Assembly: GCA_017562135.1 (NCBI GenBank)
Contig: QEYB01000825.1
Coordinates: 434,001-498,000 of the forward strand
Origin: Dipylidium caninum
Taxonomy: Eukaryota; Platyhelminthes; Cestoda; Cyclophyllidea; Dipylidiidae
Reading direction: 5' to 3'
Length of the DNA stretch: 64,000 nt
Shown: positions 49,560-61,201 of the stretch, piece by piece
Layout: the number at the start of each line of letters is the position of its first letter
Numbering within the stretch: position 1 is the first letter of the stretch
Notes under the pieces: model-generated
The model's input: only the letters and a program-made list of their open reading frames with translations
Database searches by the model: none
Told to the model about the DNA's origin: nothing
Translations under genes and position numbers: made by a program

Positions 49560-49860
49560 TTACGCAGTTATATTTAACACAGTAGCAGCTGTGTGGATGG
49601 GCATTTTGTGGTTCGGATCCGCGATCACTGCACGAATGGCTGCGTAGGTGCATCGGACTCCACCGTCGCCGTCCCAAATTCCTCCTCGTTATCAACTCGG
49701 GCCGGTGGTTTTCCGCCTTGACGATCTTCAACTCGCCAGAACAACGCTTTTAGAGTCAAAATGGAGCATTTTGTCTGAACCAGTGGATTCACCTCCGAAT
49801 GCTTCGTCAATGTTTCTCAAAGCTTGTTGAGCTGAGAGGAGGAAAGTAAGTGTACATCGC
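49560..49860 (-). pseudogene. Mariner transposase relic, N-terminal part
   Basis: On the minus strand the first frame gives ALRNIDEAFGGESTGSDKM, like the mariner helix-turn-helix segment AxRNINEAFGxGTVSERT. After a frameshift VEDRQGGKPPARVDNEEE matches the LEDxxRxGRPxxVDNEE linker, followed by ATVESDAPTQPFVQ (compare VEADPxQTxRELA). It ends at a stop. No catalytic part was found downstream. It looks like the same subfamily as the relic at 43880-44400. Confidence 0.68.
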
Positions 49861-52800
49861 ATTTACCTCCGTATGTTTTCGGTGAAAAATAGAAAACGGT
49901 GGAATACAAACAAGCCAAATTGGACCGCATGGATAAGAAAAATACCTTTGAGATTTATAGATAAAACAGAAAGCGCAAGTTAAAATTTATTCCTCTCAAT
50001 CGCGGCTGAACAAAGATTGATCACGAAAACTTGTTTCATAGTTTCTAACAGGGAGAAGGTCGTAGCTCAATTTATCATCCCCTGAAGGCCACCTGAAAGC
50101 TAATTTATTCGACGTCCAGATGACAGCCGTGACGCATCCTCAAGAGGGTTGTTGCCATACCCCAAAGTGGGAAGGATTTTCCCTCGAAAACCCCTCAACA
50201 TTTAAGATAGAGCAAAGCCTGCTCGGAAGTGACCGCGTTGACGTGTGTGGTTCGCCAAGTGCGGCAGGGAAGGTCTCGAACAACCGAAAGTGCCGCTCTC
50301 TCTTTCCCTCGAAGGGACGCTTCCTCACGTTGGTTGGTATGCACAAAATCTAGGTGTGTGTGTGCATAAGTCGCTTCGCCGGGGGCAATGAATTCTCTGA
50401 GCCAAACCGATTGACTTATTCATTGTCAATCTGAACCTGACGGGAAGACTGTCCGTCGCCACGACGGGTAGGACTGTGGATGGGCCGACCGAGAAAGGGA
50501 GGCGACCTACCCGCGGTCGGGGCGGTCCGAATCGTCGCCCGAGGTGTCGTGATAAGTGCTGGTGGCGGAAGCGTCAAACATATTTTCCCCAGTCGCAGAG
50601 AATGCGAAGCGCACACAAAATCAGTGGTTCAGGTTGCTGCTACCGCAGACAACGAAAGGTTAATGAAATCCTTTGTTTATCGCATCGACTAACTTCTGCA
50701 GACAGTTCAGCGAAAAGAGCGGATGCAATGCCTTGTACTTGAACCCACGGACTTGGTGTAGGCCAATTTTAAATGGGAGAAGAAATAGACTGCCGGAAAA
50801 ATACTTACTAAATCAACTACTTGAGCTCGCAAATACCATCAGATGGGTATTTTACGAGCTGTTCAAAAGTTTTACTTAGCTGCTGTGAGAGGAGCTACCA
50901 CTGAGCGGGTTTTTAAAACGCATTTCTGTTGTGAGGGCAAAATTTATGGAGTGTACTACAAACTTAACGATGGTCACCACTTGAACCCACGATATTTATC
51001 TTGAATACAGTCATTTTTTCATTCTACGCTGCCATTTTATGAGACTGACGGTACTGCCACAGACACACTACTAATGGAGTTGTGAGTAGACTTCACCGGC
51101 CCTTCACCCTCATCTCCCCCGAATGACGCACAAAGGCTATTGGTAACCCTAAACTGCATAAATAGGCAATGACAGTAAAGACTGAGGGATTTGTAAGAAG
51201 TGTAGTCGCCGTATTTGTGGAGGAATGCCGTTAGTTCCCTGCTGAGACAGAAAGACACAATTTTAATTTTAACCTGTAAAATTCAGTCGTCCCTCCTTTA
51301 TTTGAACACGTTTGATAATCCGGAAGGCAGCACTCCTCCCGCCCAAACCACACTGGCGTTGCCTTTCATGTCGGGAGGAATTTCACCTCAGGCGGATATT
51401 TTCAAACACTTTCTACCCTTTCGCTGCCTTTACGCCTGCCAAGCGGAAAGTGCCACGGAGGGGAGATTATTTTTGTCGCACCACAGCTCCAGAGCGGAAA
51501 CAATCTCCTCCGCCATCCACTGGGGAATCGAATCCGCAATGTTCGAGTGTAGGGCAATAAATGATGCCCTCCATAGTCGGAAATGCGTGTATGCGATGAA
51601 TGGCAGCTTGACGATTATTTGCGTGTCATAAGATCCCAGGTCCGACTTGCACGTGCCCAAATCCACACAATTGTTAATTTAACGCGAATGAAGTTAATCA
51701 GCGCTCTTGTGGCAATCTTTGGCATCACACCTCGACCTGAAGTACTGAGATGAAAAGTTTAATTGGTAGGTTGACTGGGAGGACTCAATTTCTCGGAAAT
51801 GTGCCTCAAAATTGTTAAAGTTTTATGTACTTCAACCTCACAATACAGCGGCCTGCGAGTAAATTAAGAAACGAATATTTTATAACTCCAAATAAGTGAC
51901 TGTAGAGTGGGAATGCCGAGCCAGAAACCAGGTCCCCTCGAACGGGCGAGAGGACAACCATCGGCATAATGGAAGCGGCAAGTGGGGCTGGAAATAAACC
52001 GAGAGGGAGTAAAGGCTTCGTACGGTAGGGCTGTTAGCTGTGTTACCAAGTGCCACGATGGTGGCTGGGAATGGTCTCCTCGTAAACTGTGGGCCGAAAG
52101 AGGACCGGCAGGCATTTGGCGTTTGTCAGTCAATTCAGTGGCCTCTGGGAGCATCAGTTGGTGCCCGCGCACAAGTCTAAAGTTGCACATTCACGTGAAA
52201 ACGCGCACAGTTGTGGCACAGTCACCCCCGTCAGCAGCACTTTAAATTAACACTAAGGAAGGTGAACAACTAAACGACAAAATGATTTAAGATCCTCACA
52301 CTGCCTGAGCGATTTATGAACTGTTTGTTTACTACGAGTCTCAAACCACAAACATTGATGGTTTAATGGTATCTAGGGAGTAGATTTAGCAAAATAATTC
52401 CAAAATGAAGGAGTTGAGTAGTCCCAGGGGATTTTGGTGTAATTTTAATGCCTATTGGGAAAATACGAGGAACTCTCCTTAACCCAGCACGTCATCCCAA
52501 ATTGCCTTACTTTGCCTTGTCAGAAATTTTTACACAGCCAGGAGGGAAAACTACCCAAAAGTACCAATATTTCCCATATTTTTGTACGTAAGGAATACCA
52601 AAATATACCTCAATTCGTAGTCGACGCGAAGGCAAAGGGAATGTCTGCGTGTTAATTGGTTGTAAGCTGCCTTGCAAGCGACCAATCACCTTCGCCGCGG
52701 TGTGAAACGTCAAAAGGCCATTGGTTGACGGCCCACAGCCTGGTACGCTAAGACCTGAATCACTCGCCTTAACCCGAACGAACACGTACGGTCACAAATT

Positions 52801-55800
52801 CATTATTTCCCGGGGAGACAGGGGGTGAGTAAAACGCGAGGGCTACTCCACGGGCACACAACCACCCCACGGACCGTAAGCTGGGATATAAACATAAAAG
52901 GTGAGTATGTAAGACATGACTTAATACTATGAGAGACTTGCGAGCTAGTAAATAGGGCAAAATGGAGAGGAATTAACAGTCCAGCTGATGCGTTGGGAAT
53001 TGAAAGAATAGGGAACATTGCCTATTTTTGTATCCCCCAGCGACTATGTGTTAAGAAAACTTTTAAAGTCATAGGGGCAGGAATTGCTACTGCTACTCTT
53101 GTTGAGAGGGCCGCGGGGGAGGAAATCATGTGCCTTCGTTTGAAATACACCATCACCTCTTTGGACAGGAGTTAGTGAAATGGTACCATTCATGAGCAAT
53201 CGCCGGGCCAACTCGATTGTAACTACACGGACTGTAGGCGGGAGCTTAATTGGGATCTAAAGATACACCAGTACTCCTCTTTTTGTCGCTTTTTTGAGGC
53301 GTTGAACCACAAAGATTCGCCTTCCCTCCGCCTCTTAAAGTGTTTTGCCTCAGCCTGAACTGATTGTATTAAATTAGTTTGCGTCTATAAGGAGGCAAAA
53401 GTCTACCTGGTACGCAGTTTTATGAGATTCCCTTTACAGCCGAGCGGGTGGGTGGTGGTCACTGTTGAAATGACCTCTTCACAGCCACAGCGTATCAGCT
53501 CCGCGGTGCGGTTAAGTGCAACGCCGTTTAGGGCATAATGTCGCCCGAGTCGACAGGAAGCTCCTCCCCTTTTATCGAAAACGATGTGAATGTAAACGAG
53601 GCTACTGATTTTCAAGAGTAAAATGAAACACATTAGATTTCATAGCAGGAACAATGGGAAGACGCCCTGGCAGAAGGCCACTTTGACAAGGTATAACTGA
53701 CCATATTCCCGCAGTTTTTTTGGAAATGACACGCTTGCCACGCACTCACCCCTCTCACCTTCCTATCTCTAACCTCGTATGGACTGGAAAATTTTGCCTC
53801 TCACGGTCCCGTTTTACAGGCTGTCGACTGGCCTGAGAACTTGGAAGTGTAATTCACAATCCCATGGGCTTTTGGGAAGCCTCACATTAAGTCATGACCT
53901 GTTTGGCAATACTTCCCCCCCCCCGCCCCCCCAACTACGGATTGAGGGATGCCATCTTGTGGACGCCTTGACAGCAAGCGTATGATTAACGCGCCCATTA
54001 ATTGTTGACGAGGGTGGACGATATGGTTTGCCCTGGGATAAGCAGCAAGCCTCTATTAATTTGGAAGTGACTTGGCATCAAAAGACCACTGGCAGTTTGG
54101 ATCGAGAGGGTAGTAATTTGAGCGCATTGACCCCTTAATTTGAGGTGTGGAGGCTACTTGACCAGTGTTAAGTCAGTCTACCATAATGAGGGGATAATTT
54201 TGTGCATTTTTTGGCCAGTAATTATGTTTCTTCACCGTGTAATTTGAAAATGGAGGGTATCATTAACCGCCACTCCCCCCCTCCACTTCTGCCTCCTCCC
54301 CTTCCACGTCCTCATTACACAAACGTGAATTTCACAATTTTTTCTCCCACCAAAACGAAGTAGACAGTTAAGCAACGAAGCATGAGGTACAATGAAAAAT
54401 GAGGTGGAGTGGAGTTAGTGTCTCTCGACGCCTCGTAGTTACTCAGTGCGGAAAAATTTTCCTCGAGACAGGGCAGAGGGGTGGAGGGCACGGTCGAGAG
54501 GTTGAGCGAATTAGAAATGCTTCAAAATGGACGATTTTGTGGAGAATAAGTGCATATGCGCGTATGTGTGTGTGCCGGTTTCGCAAGCATGCCAAACACC
54601 TTATCGATCTCCACAAACTGCACAGTTAGTGGACAATAGCGCCACCTGATTGGACGCTGCCGTCCAGCCCGACTGTCCGCCTCCCTCGGGCAACATTCGT
54701 GTTGGTAGACTGCCAAAGCAGCCGCCCACCATTTTCCCATTCTCATCTATCCGATTGTACCCAGAACTCCTCTTCTGGCTCACCTTGCCTGGCCTGTGTA
54801 TCACAATAAATGACTGGCCAGATATTCGCTTTCCTCTCTCGGGTGCAGACGTGAGCCTTGCAATTTTGCCCACCATTCACGTAGGGCGATAAATCATCTT
54901 TTTATAACAAGTTGCCCCCACAGCATGTGGGAAATCACTCCCACTTGGTGATACTCCAGTAGTCAGACTACAGTGTTCTCAAGTCTGCTTATCCGACGAA
55001 GCAGGTAGAAGAGAAGCCGTTTTCTAAATAAGTGTAGACTGACGTTTGGTGATGCCATCTTTGTTGGGAGGAGAAGTTCCTGCGGGGAGTAATTGTAATG
55101 ACGTGCAATTACAGCGCCTACTTCTGGATGAAGTTTTGACCTGAAGTTGCCCTAATCCCGTCCGAAGAAGGCAGTAGATAAACGGAGTTTAACCTAGTTC
55201 CCTCCTGCCCGAAATGTAAACAGGCGGTGATCCTGGTACTGGTTCCCCACTGTTAGGGCGGATTGGAGCTAGTCGAGGCTTTAACCAAGTGGCCAGGCGG
55301 GCGAAAAGGGGACAATGAAGGCTATACGGTCCGAAAAATCCGTCTACATTGTATTGAAGGTCTGTGAATGCGGTTCTCCGAAATTTTGAGGACGAAAACA
55401 TCTTCATGTTGAGGGTGTGGAGTCGCAAAATAGTACTTAACATGAACAAGTAGTAGGTTCGCGCCCAATGGAGAGTGAAATTGCGTCTCGGACGTAGACT
55501 CACGTAGCCACTTTTGCCGTTGCCGTTGCCGTGGTCTACCTCCGCCTCCTCCTCCTTTGCCTCCTCCGCCGCCCGCTCCTTCGCTCCCTCCTCCTTCGTC
55601 TTCTCCTCCTTCCCCTGCTCCTCCTTCGCCGCCCCCTCCTCCTCCTTTTCCTTCGCCTCCTCCGCTTCCTCCTCCTCCCCTTAGATTGGGAGACATCCTG
55701 TTCAGCCTTCTTTGAAGGTGTACACTTTTACCTCGCACTTGCCGATAATATCGAAACCACTAGTGAATGCGTCAGCCGAAGCGGAAAGAGATGAGAGCGC

Positions 55801-56306
55801 AGGCACGGAGGGAGGAAGAGGGATCACGCAAGCGTTGGCTAATTAACAAAATATACCACATTTCCCGACGAAAGTGAAAGTTACCTCCTTACGAACTGTG
55901 CTGCAAGCCAAAATATATCACAATTTGGTGACAGAGTTAACGCGTGGGGACTGTAGAAGCGCAAATCCATTTGTCAACAGACATGGCGAGCGTTGTCTCC
56001 ACCACCATCAACTTTATCCTGTCCCACTTTTTTAACCGCCTCTGTAAATCTCCAAACTTTGTCTTCTACGACACACTAAAGCACGCTCAAATTAAGTTAT
56101 CCCGCAATACCGAAGCATGAAGTAATTTCATTTGGTAACATCCAAGATGTTTGGCCCCCACAACGAGCTTAATTAAAATTCTCTCCTCTGAGGCGAAGAA
56201 TTTTTGCTCACAAAATTGAGAAACCTGCCACCCAGAGACGTTTACTCGTGTACTTCCTTACAGGAGTTGACTTCAACTAGGGACTAAAGACTGTGAATTT
56301 GAGAAC
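49861..56306. other. Gene-free stretch upstream of the calcium-sensor gene
   Basis: No convincing coding sequence. It contains a C run near 53917-53932 and a CCT-rich block at 55538-55682 that makes a false Leu-rich or Gly-rich frame. The last 150 bp before 56307 should hold the 5' leader of the calcium-sensor gene; I see no clear TATA box there. Confidence 0.45.
55538..55682. repeat. CCT-rich pyrimidine tract
   Basis: About 145 bp of CCT/CTC units with few purines on the plus strand, about 650 bp upstream of the calcium-sensor start codon. Confidence 0.88.
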
Positions 56307-56420
56307 ATGGGCAACGCTTTAGGTCCGCACAGGACACTCCCGAAGGAGGATCTCAACTTCCTCATGAACAACACAAATTTTACGAAAAAACAAATCAAAG
56401 AATGGTATCAGGGATTCATC
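56307..56420 (+). CDS. Calcium-sensor exon 1: N-terminus
   Basis: Begins [19 protein letters not shown] and ends KEWYQGFI directly before GTAAGT. The helix WYQGF precedes the non-functional first EF-hand, as in recoverin-family proteins. It is separated from the rest of the gene by a 4.2-kb intron. Confidence 0.93.
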
Positions 56421-59400
56421 GTAAGTCTGCCTCTTTCCCTCCCATTTGCCTACGTAAGATTACCGCATTTCATGCTGTTTTATTTGATTTATGCACGGTA
56501 TAATGCATTTTACCATTTGTGTCGCAATGGAATTTTCCTGTTTTACACTGGAGGACATCGGTGTTTAGTGCCATGAGTGTGTTGCTGGTGTTTTTTGTGG
56601 GCCAATGAATGTGTTTTAAACGTGTGTTTGTCCTGTGTATTTGTCCGCGTCCTTTGATGCAACACAGGCGGTGCATTTTTGAGGGGTTGGCCGCCATGCC
56701 GACGGTGTTATTTGGCGGTAGAATGTTAAATATTCGCATTGATGGTAGGTGGAAGGGGTTGGACACTCCTGATTAACCGTCTCTTGTCCCTTTTGATAAA
56801 AGGAGGTTGTAACCACTGATTGTTTGTCCCTACCTGTCCATCCTTCGAGGAAGACGGAGAAGACTGCCGCTTAAGCGAGACAGGAGGTGTATTTTTGGCC
56901 CGATTTAGACTCTTTGAGATTCCTCTCGTTTCTCTGGCGAGCAATTGCCCTTCGGGATGCGATTTCTCCATCCTAGGATGGCACGTGGGCAAACTTACCC
57001 CACAAAAGGTCTCGATGCTGACGTATGAAAGGGGGATGACACGTAATTAGGCTAAAATGCGGGGAACCGGGCACTCAGACGTGAGTGTTTGGAAGTCAGA
57101 AATGACCATCATCGGGCACAATTTCAATTACTATGATTAAAAAGAGATACGAGCGAACAAATTACCCAATCGTCCAACGAGTAAATTACATATGGTCTAA
57201 CATTTGAGGTCTACTGAGACTGGCATTTACGAGGAGGCCTAAAGAGGGTTTGTTAGTGAAATGACCCACATAGGTGATAAGTTCATAAATCACCGAGAGG
57301 TGGACCGAAACTACACCCCAATCTGACCTTTAGCCTCCTCTATCCACGGCGATACCTTTGAAATGGCCCGCATCACCTTCTGGCCAGTGTCTGTTTGTGT
57401 TTCCATGCGTGGACACAAACATTCGTGTTTTTAATAAACTCTTTTTGGCTATAATTATCCGTGTTTTCGACTGCCAGGCTTCGTGAGGACGGAAACACGA
57501 TCGCCTGGTTACCGTTGTCCCTTCCCGAGGCAGGCAGGCAGGCAGGCGTGCGGGCATGTAACCTCCCTGCCTGCTGCCATCTTTTCTGCCACTTCACCTC
57601 CCCCGAAGTAATCTTCTTTCGCGATTGGGGCCAGTAGCGGTCAAAAAGTACTGAGACGTTTAAGGTTTTTAGCCTTGACTCTCAGTTTACTTACAATTCC
57701 GTTCCGGGGTCAGAGTAATAATAAAAAAAGTAGTTGTAATTTATGCTAATTAAGACATCAAACACTTCCGTTCGTCAGAATCTCCCCCTCTGACCTGCAA
57801 AATACCTCAATTTCCTCTGGGAGGAAGTACAGAAGCGAATTCCTATAAGGCTATTTTACAGTCCAGATTTGTGAAATGGTTGTGGAAGTGGACATCTTCA
57901 AAGAGATGGTTTTAATTACCATGAGATGTTAACTTCCAAGTGACTGTATAGTCTATTTTCTCAGTCTCCTCTCTTCCTATTGCTGTACAGAAAGGCACGA
58001 AACTATAAGAAAGGGGTTATAAAATCGTTTGTCCGTGAGTGTTGAACGTTCACGCTAGAAGGTTCCATTCGTCAGTCACTTTTGTTTTCTTAGAAAAGAA
58101 AAATATTTAGTCCTCCCATTAAGACCTCTCCCATGAGCTCGGTCCTCTACTCTCGTCGGTCTTCCTCATCTTTCTTTTATTCTTCTCCTTCGCACATCCG
58201 CAGTCAAAATTGTGTGTGAGTGGGTGGTCCATTGGCCTTAATTTATAGCTCGCAAGCCCGTCCAGTCAAATCAGTGTCCATAAAAAAAATAAGATCCCAC
58301 TTGCATCAACTTCAGAAACAGTCGTGATAGGATGGAAGAACAGAAGAAAGTGACTCGAAGGTAGATGTGCACCAACTGTGACCACTAAGAAGCAATTGAA
58401 TAACAGGGAGTAAAGGGCTTTAAGTAGGGGGAGAATATCCTCAATTTGGTCGTCATTCTGATATACTATTCATTTTGTTGAAATACGAAATCATCCTGAT
58501 AGGTCGTTGCCTTGGAAACGTCTAGGGTGGTTCAACGCAGTTTAAACTACTGGGTGCAAAGGGAGTCGGACGAGAGAGAGAGAGTTATGGGGAAATAAAA
58601 AGGGAATTCCCATGAAATGGCATCTTGATATATTGGATCTGTGCGATTACGCCATGCAGAGGAGTTTTAGATCCATTCTTCACGTTTGTCTGTGCGAATT
58701 ACTTGGTGAAATATAAGAAGATTGTTTCAAAAAGGTGTAAAGTTTGCTCTCTTGACAGTAAAGGCAATGACAAATCCAGGCTTTATGAGAGTAGGAGTTA
58801 GAGCTCCGGACAAACATTCGCAAAGGTGTTTATGCAGTGGTACCAGAAGTAAGTCAGCACTTCGCCAACAAGCGCCAATGACGTGTAAATAACTAGATTC
58901 TGACAATTCGCTTCGTCCTCGTTTAATGTATACCACTCTTCCCCATCGTCGGATGGTAAATTAAATAAAATATGAGGGTGATCGGGAAGCGATCAAAGGT
59001 TTTTCGGTACGCCCTTCACGCGCGAAATTTGTGTAAAGCCATGGTCCGATAAAAGCGTAATTCTCGATGTTACAATAAAGCATTGTCATAAATTCTATTT
59101 TCAGTTAGGATATTCTTGTTTTGGTGAGGAGAAAAAACCTCAAGGTCAGCAGTAGGAGGCGGACATTTGCGTCATCGTATGTTATTTTCGCTTGATCAAC
59201 GAATGGAGGCAAACAAAGCGGAGCAAGAAAAGGACACTTACAGCCACAATTTAAGGCCAAAAGAGGTTTAGAGATGGTGTAAAAGGTTTAAAAATGGAAA
59301 TAGGGATCTTGGAAATGTTGAACGAGAGGTAAAACGTCAAAATTTATATGATACCCTGAGGGCGATGGTGGACTTAGATCCCCTTCAAACTACTCGGGAA

Positions 59401-61201
59401 TTGTCACCAAAAACTGGCTGTCCGTGGTCAAAAGTTTTGGATCATCTTCATGGCATAGGTGAGGAATTTAGGTTTCTTATGAAGTGACAGAAACGACACT
59501 TGATCAGAGGCGCACATTCAGCGAGTCCCTTTCGTCTCAGTGTGAAAACGGCTTGTCCTTCGACGAAAAGTAACCGGAGGTATAAAGATGGTGGCATACA
59601 ATGGTTCTGTTTGAAAATCGACGGTTTTCATAGAGAAGAGTCTATTCTCACACCCACCCATCAGAAATGGTAAAGGAGGCTCCTGTTTGTTGCGGGATTT
59701 TCAGGCATCATCCGCTATTATAGACTGTTACAGCGAAAACTGGGGCAAATGAAGCAGAATTTCATAACAAAACGATTTATTTCAGCCAATTATGGATTAA
59801 GTCTCCTTTAGCATGATAACACGAGGTTTCGTTTTGCAAAAATAACGCGAAAAAAGGGGGAAGTTCGGATTTGAACTTTTGACTATTAACCCGATCTGGA
59901 GCTGGCGGATTACCACCTTTTCACATTGGTTGGTCATACATAAAAAAGAAAAAATCTTAAGCACCGTTGGAAAAATGAAAACGCAATAGAAGAAGTATTG
60001 CAATGCAAAATCGCAGGGCCTTTTTGAAAAAAAATTGAACAAAAAACTGTCTATAAGCTGGCAAAAGGTGTTACCAATGTAGGAATTCCACAGTAAACAA
60101 ATATTAAAAGCCGAGAGAAAATGTCATCTTTTCTCTCGGCTTTTTTGTGAATTACAGCTGCGACTACCTTAAAACTTGTGTCATATGAGGCGAGAATAAA
60201 CCTGATGGCGGGAAAATATCCCGCCTTCTCGAGGTTCTGTGGCTGTTGAAAATAATCAGACGTCGTGGCATAACTCGAAAGTCGCATGCCGCTGCCCTCC
60301 GAAGCAACGCGTAAGCAGCGTATCGTGTTAATTAGAAGGAATTCTCCCACTCCCTCTTGGAATAATCATGAAGCAGTCTTTGCCTCCCGGTTACTGCTAC
60401 GCAGGCATATGCGTGAATGATAGAATCTCCTTTTAAAAGGTTGCAGAAACCACCACTGGTAGTGTTACACCCTTCAGGGTGGGGCAGCTGGGAGGGAATT
60501 TGTCCAGGCAGGCACGTTTACCCTCGTCACACCTTAACAACATCCAAATTTAGCCCGACACGACCATAAAATTGTAGTAGATGGACACTGATTTCTTTTA
60601 TGTAAGAATTTTGCACCGATGTCTCTTCCATTGTAGCGAGATTGTCCTTCGGGTCAGCTGAGTAAGAAGAAATTTATCGAAGTTTATTCCAGTTTCTTCC
60701 CCACCGGTGATGCCGATCAATTCTGCACCCACGTTTTTCGTACCTTCGATAAGGACAACTCGGGTAAAATTGACTTCAACGAATTCCTCTTGGCAATCAA
60801 CATTACATCTGGTGGACAACCGAAGGAGAAATTAGAATGGGCCTTCCAAATGTATGATATCGATGGAAATGGGACTATTGAGAAGAGGGAGATGGTTGAA
60901 ATTATTAAGGTTCGCTCCTCCTCCTCCTCCTCACCTTCTTGACCACATTGCCGTAGACGCAGAAGAATTGTCGAGTACGACTTAATGAATGCCTTCACCA
61001 TTGTAGGCCATCTACAGCATGCTGGGGGCAAATGAAGCCACAGTTGATCTGACTCCCGAGGCACGGACGGAGGAGATATTCGAGAAAATGGACTCCAACC
61101 ATGATGGAGTTTTGACTCGAAAGGAATTCATGGACGGTTGTATGGCCGATCAACAACTCTACTCCATGCTGCTGGCGGATGAGTCAAATTCGACCAGTTA
61201 A
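56307..61201 (+). CDS. Neuronal calcium sensor (neurocalcin/hippocalcin/visinin-like), three exons
   Basis: Exons 56307-56420, 60637-60909 and 61007-61201 (38, 91 and 64 codons plus stop), introns 4216 and 97 bp, all phase 0 and GT-AG, product 193 residues, the normal family length. It starts MGNALG, with Gly2 available for N-myristoylation (Gly at position 6 is a less common choice than Ser). EF-hand 1 is the inactive CPSG type (residues 40-44). EF-hands 2 (76-87), 3 (112-123) and 4 (158-169) have complete acidic loops, each with Asp at position 1 and Glu at 12. The family binds calcium and moves to membranes to regulate kinases, cyclases or channels in neurons. The exact paralogue is not assigned. 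A possible AATAAA polyadenylation signal is at 62042. Confidence 0.95.
56421..59159 (+). other. Calcium-sensor intron 1, 5' part
   Basis: No exon recognised. It contains a (GGCA)n run at 57529-57548. Low-complexity AT-rich sequence dominates 57.6-59.1 kb. Confidence 0.5.
59160..60100 (+). pseudogene. Near-full-length mariner transposase relic inside calcium-sensor intron 1
   Basis: Landmarks in order, with stops and frameshifts between them: [13 protein letters not shown] (helix-turn-helix end and linker, near 59270-59310); [12 protein letters not shown] and LDHLHGIG (second helix-turn-helix, 59370-59460); [14 protein letters not shown], then FDEK in the place of GDEKW (near 59560). [12 protein letters not shown] follows (near 59700-59735), then [19 protein letters not shown] (59890-59922, matching PDLAPSDYHLF) and AIEEVLQCK (near 59985). 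It lies on the same strand as the host gene. The element is dead, but it keeps both ends of the transposase and is the most complete copy in the window. Confidence 0.85.
60106..60144. repeat. Perfect 16-bp hairpin with 7-nt loop
   Basis: AAAAGCCGAGAGAAAA (60106-60121) and its exact reverse complement (60129-60144) flank TGTCATC; T continues to 60146. It starts within a few bases of the end of the mariner relic, in intron 1 of the calcium-sensor gene. It resembles an intrinsic terminator in shape but lies in animal DNA, so that role is not expected. Confidence 0.9.
60637..60909 (+). CDS. Calcium-sensor exon 2: EF-hands 1-3
   Basis: Acceptor ccattgtag. Begins [13 protein letters not shown] and contains [17 protein letters not shown] (EF-hand 2) and [18 protein letters not shown] (EF-hand 3), ending VEIIK before the donor GTTCGC, a weak consensus (GT followed by TCGC). 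Confidence 0.94.
61007..61201 (+). CDS. Calcium-sensor exon 3: EF-hand 4 and C-terminus
   Basis: Acceptor ccattgtag. Begins [15 protein letters not shown], then [18 protein letters not shown] (EF-hand 4), and ends ADESNSTS with TAA at 61199-61201. Confidence 0.94.
   Translation, partial: AIYSMLGANEATVDLTPEARTEEIFEKMDSNHDGVLTRKEFMDGCMADQQLYSMLLADESNSTS

Noticed and set aside
54856..54868. CCTTGCAATTTTG, a 13-base match to part of the tapeworm spliced leader as I remember it
   Set aside because: The flanking bases do not continue the leader on either side, and no donor site or Sm-type site follows, so it is probably chance.
55322..55738. 138-codon Gly-rich minus-strand frame
   Set aside because: The glycine run is the reverse reading of the CCT tract at 55538-55682.
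59865..59935. A tRNA-like stretch on the minus strand with a GTTCAAATCC box and a following T run
   Set aside because: Acceptor and T-arm stems do not pair properly, and the opposite strand reads the mariner motif [11 protein letters not shown] in the right place, which explains the sequence.
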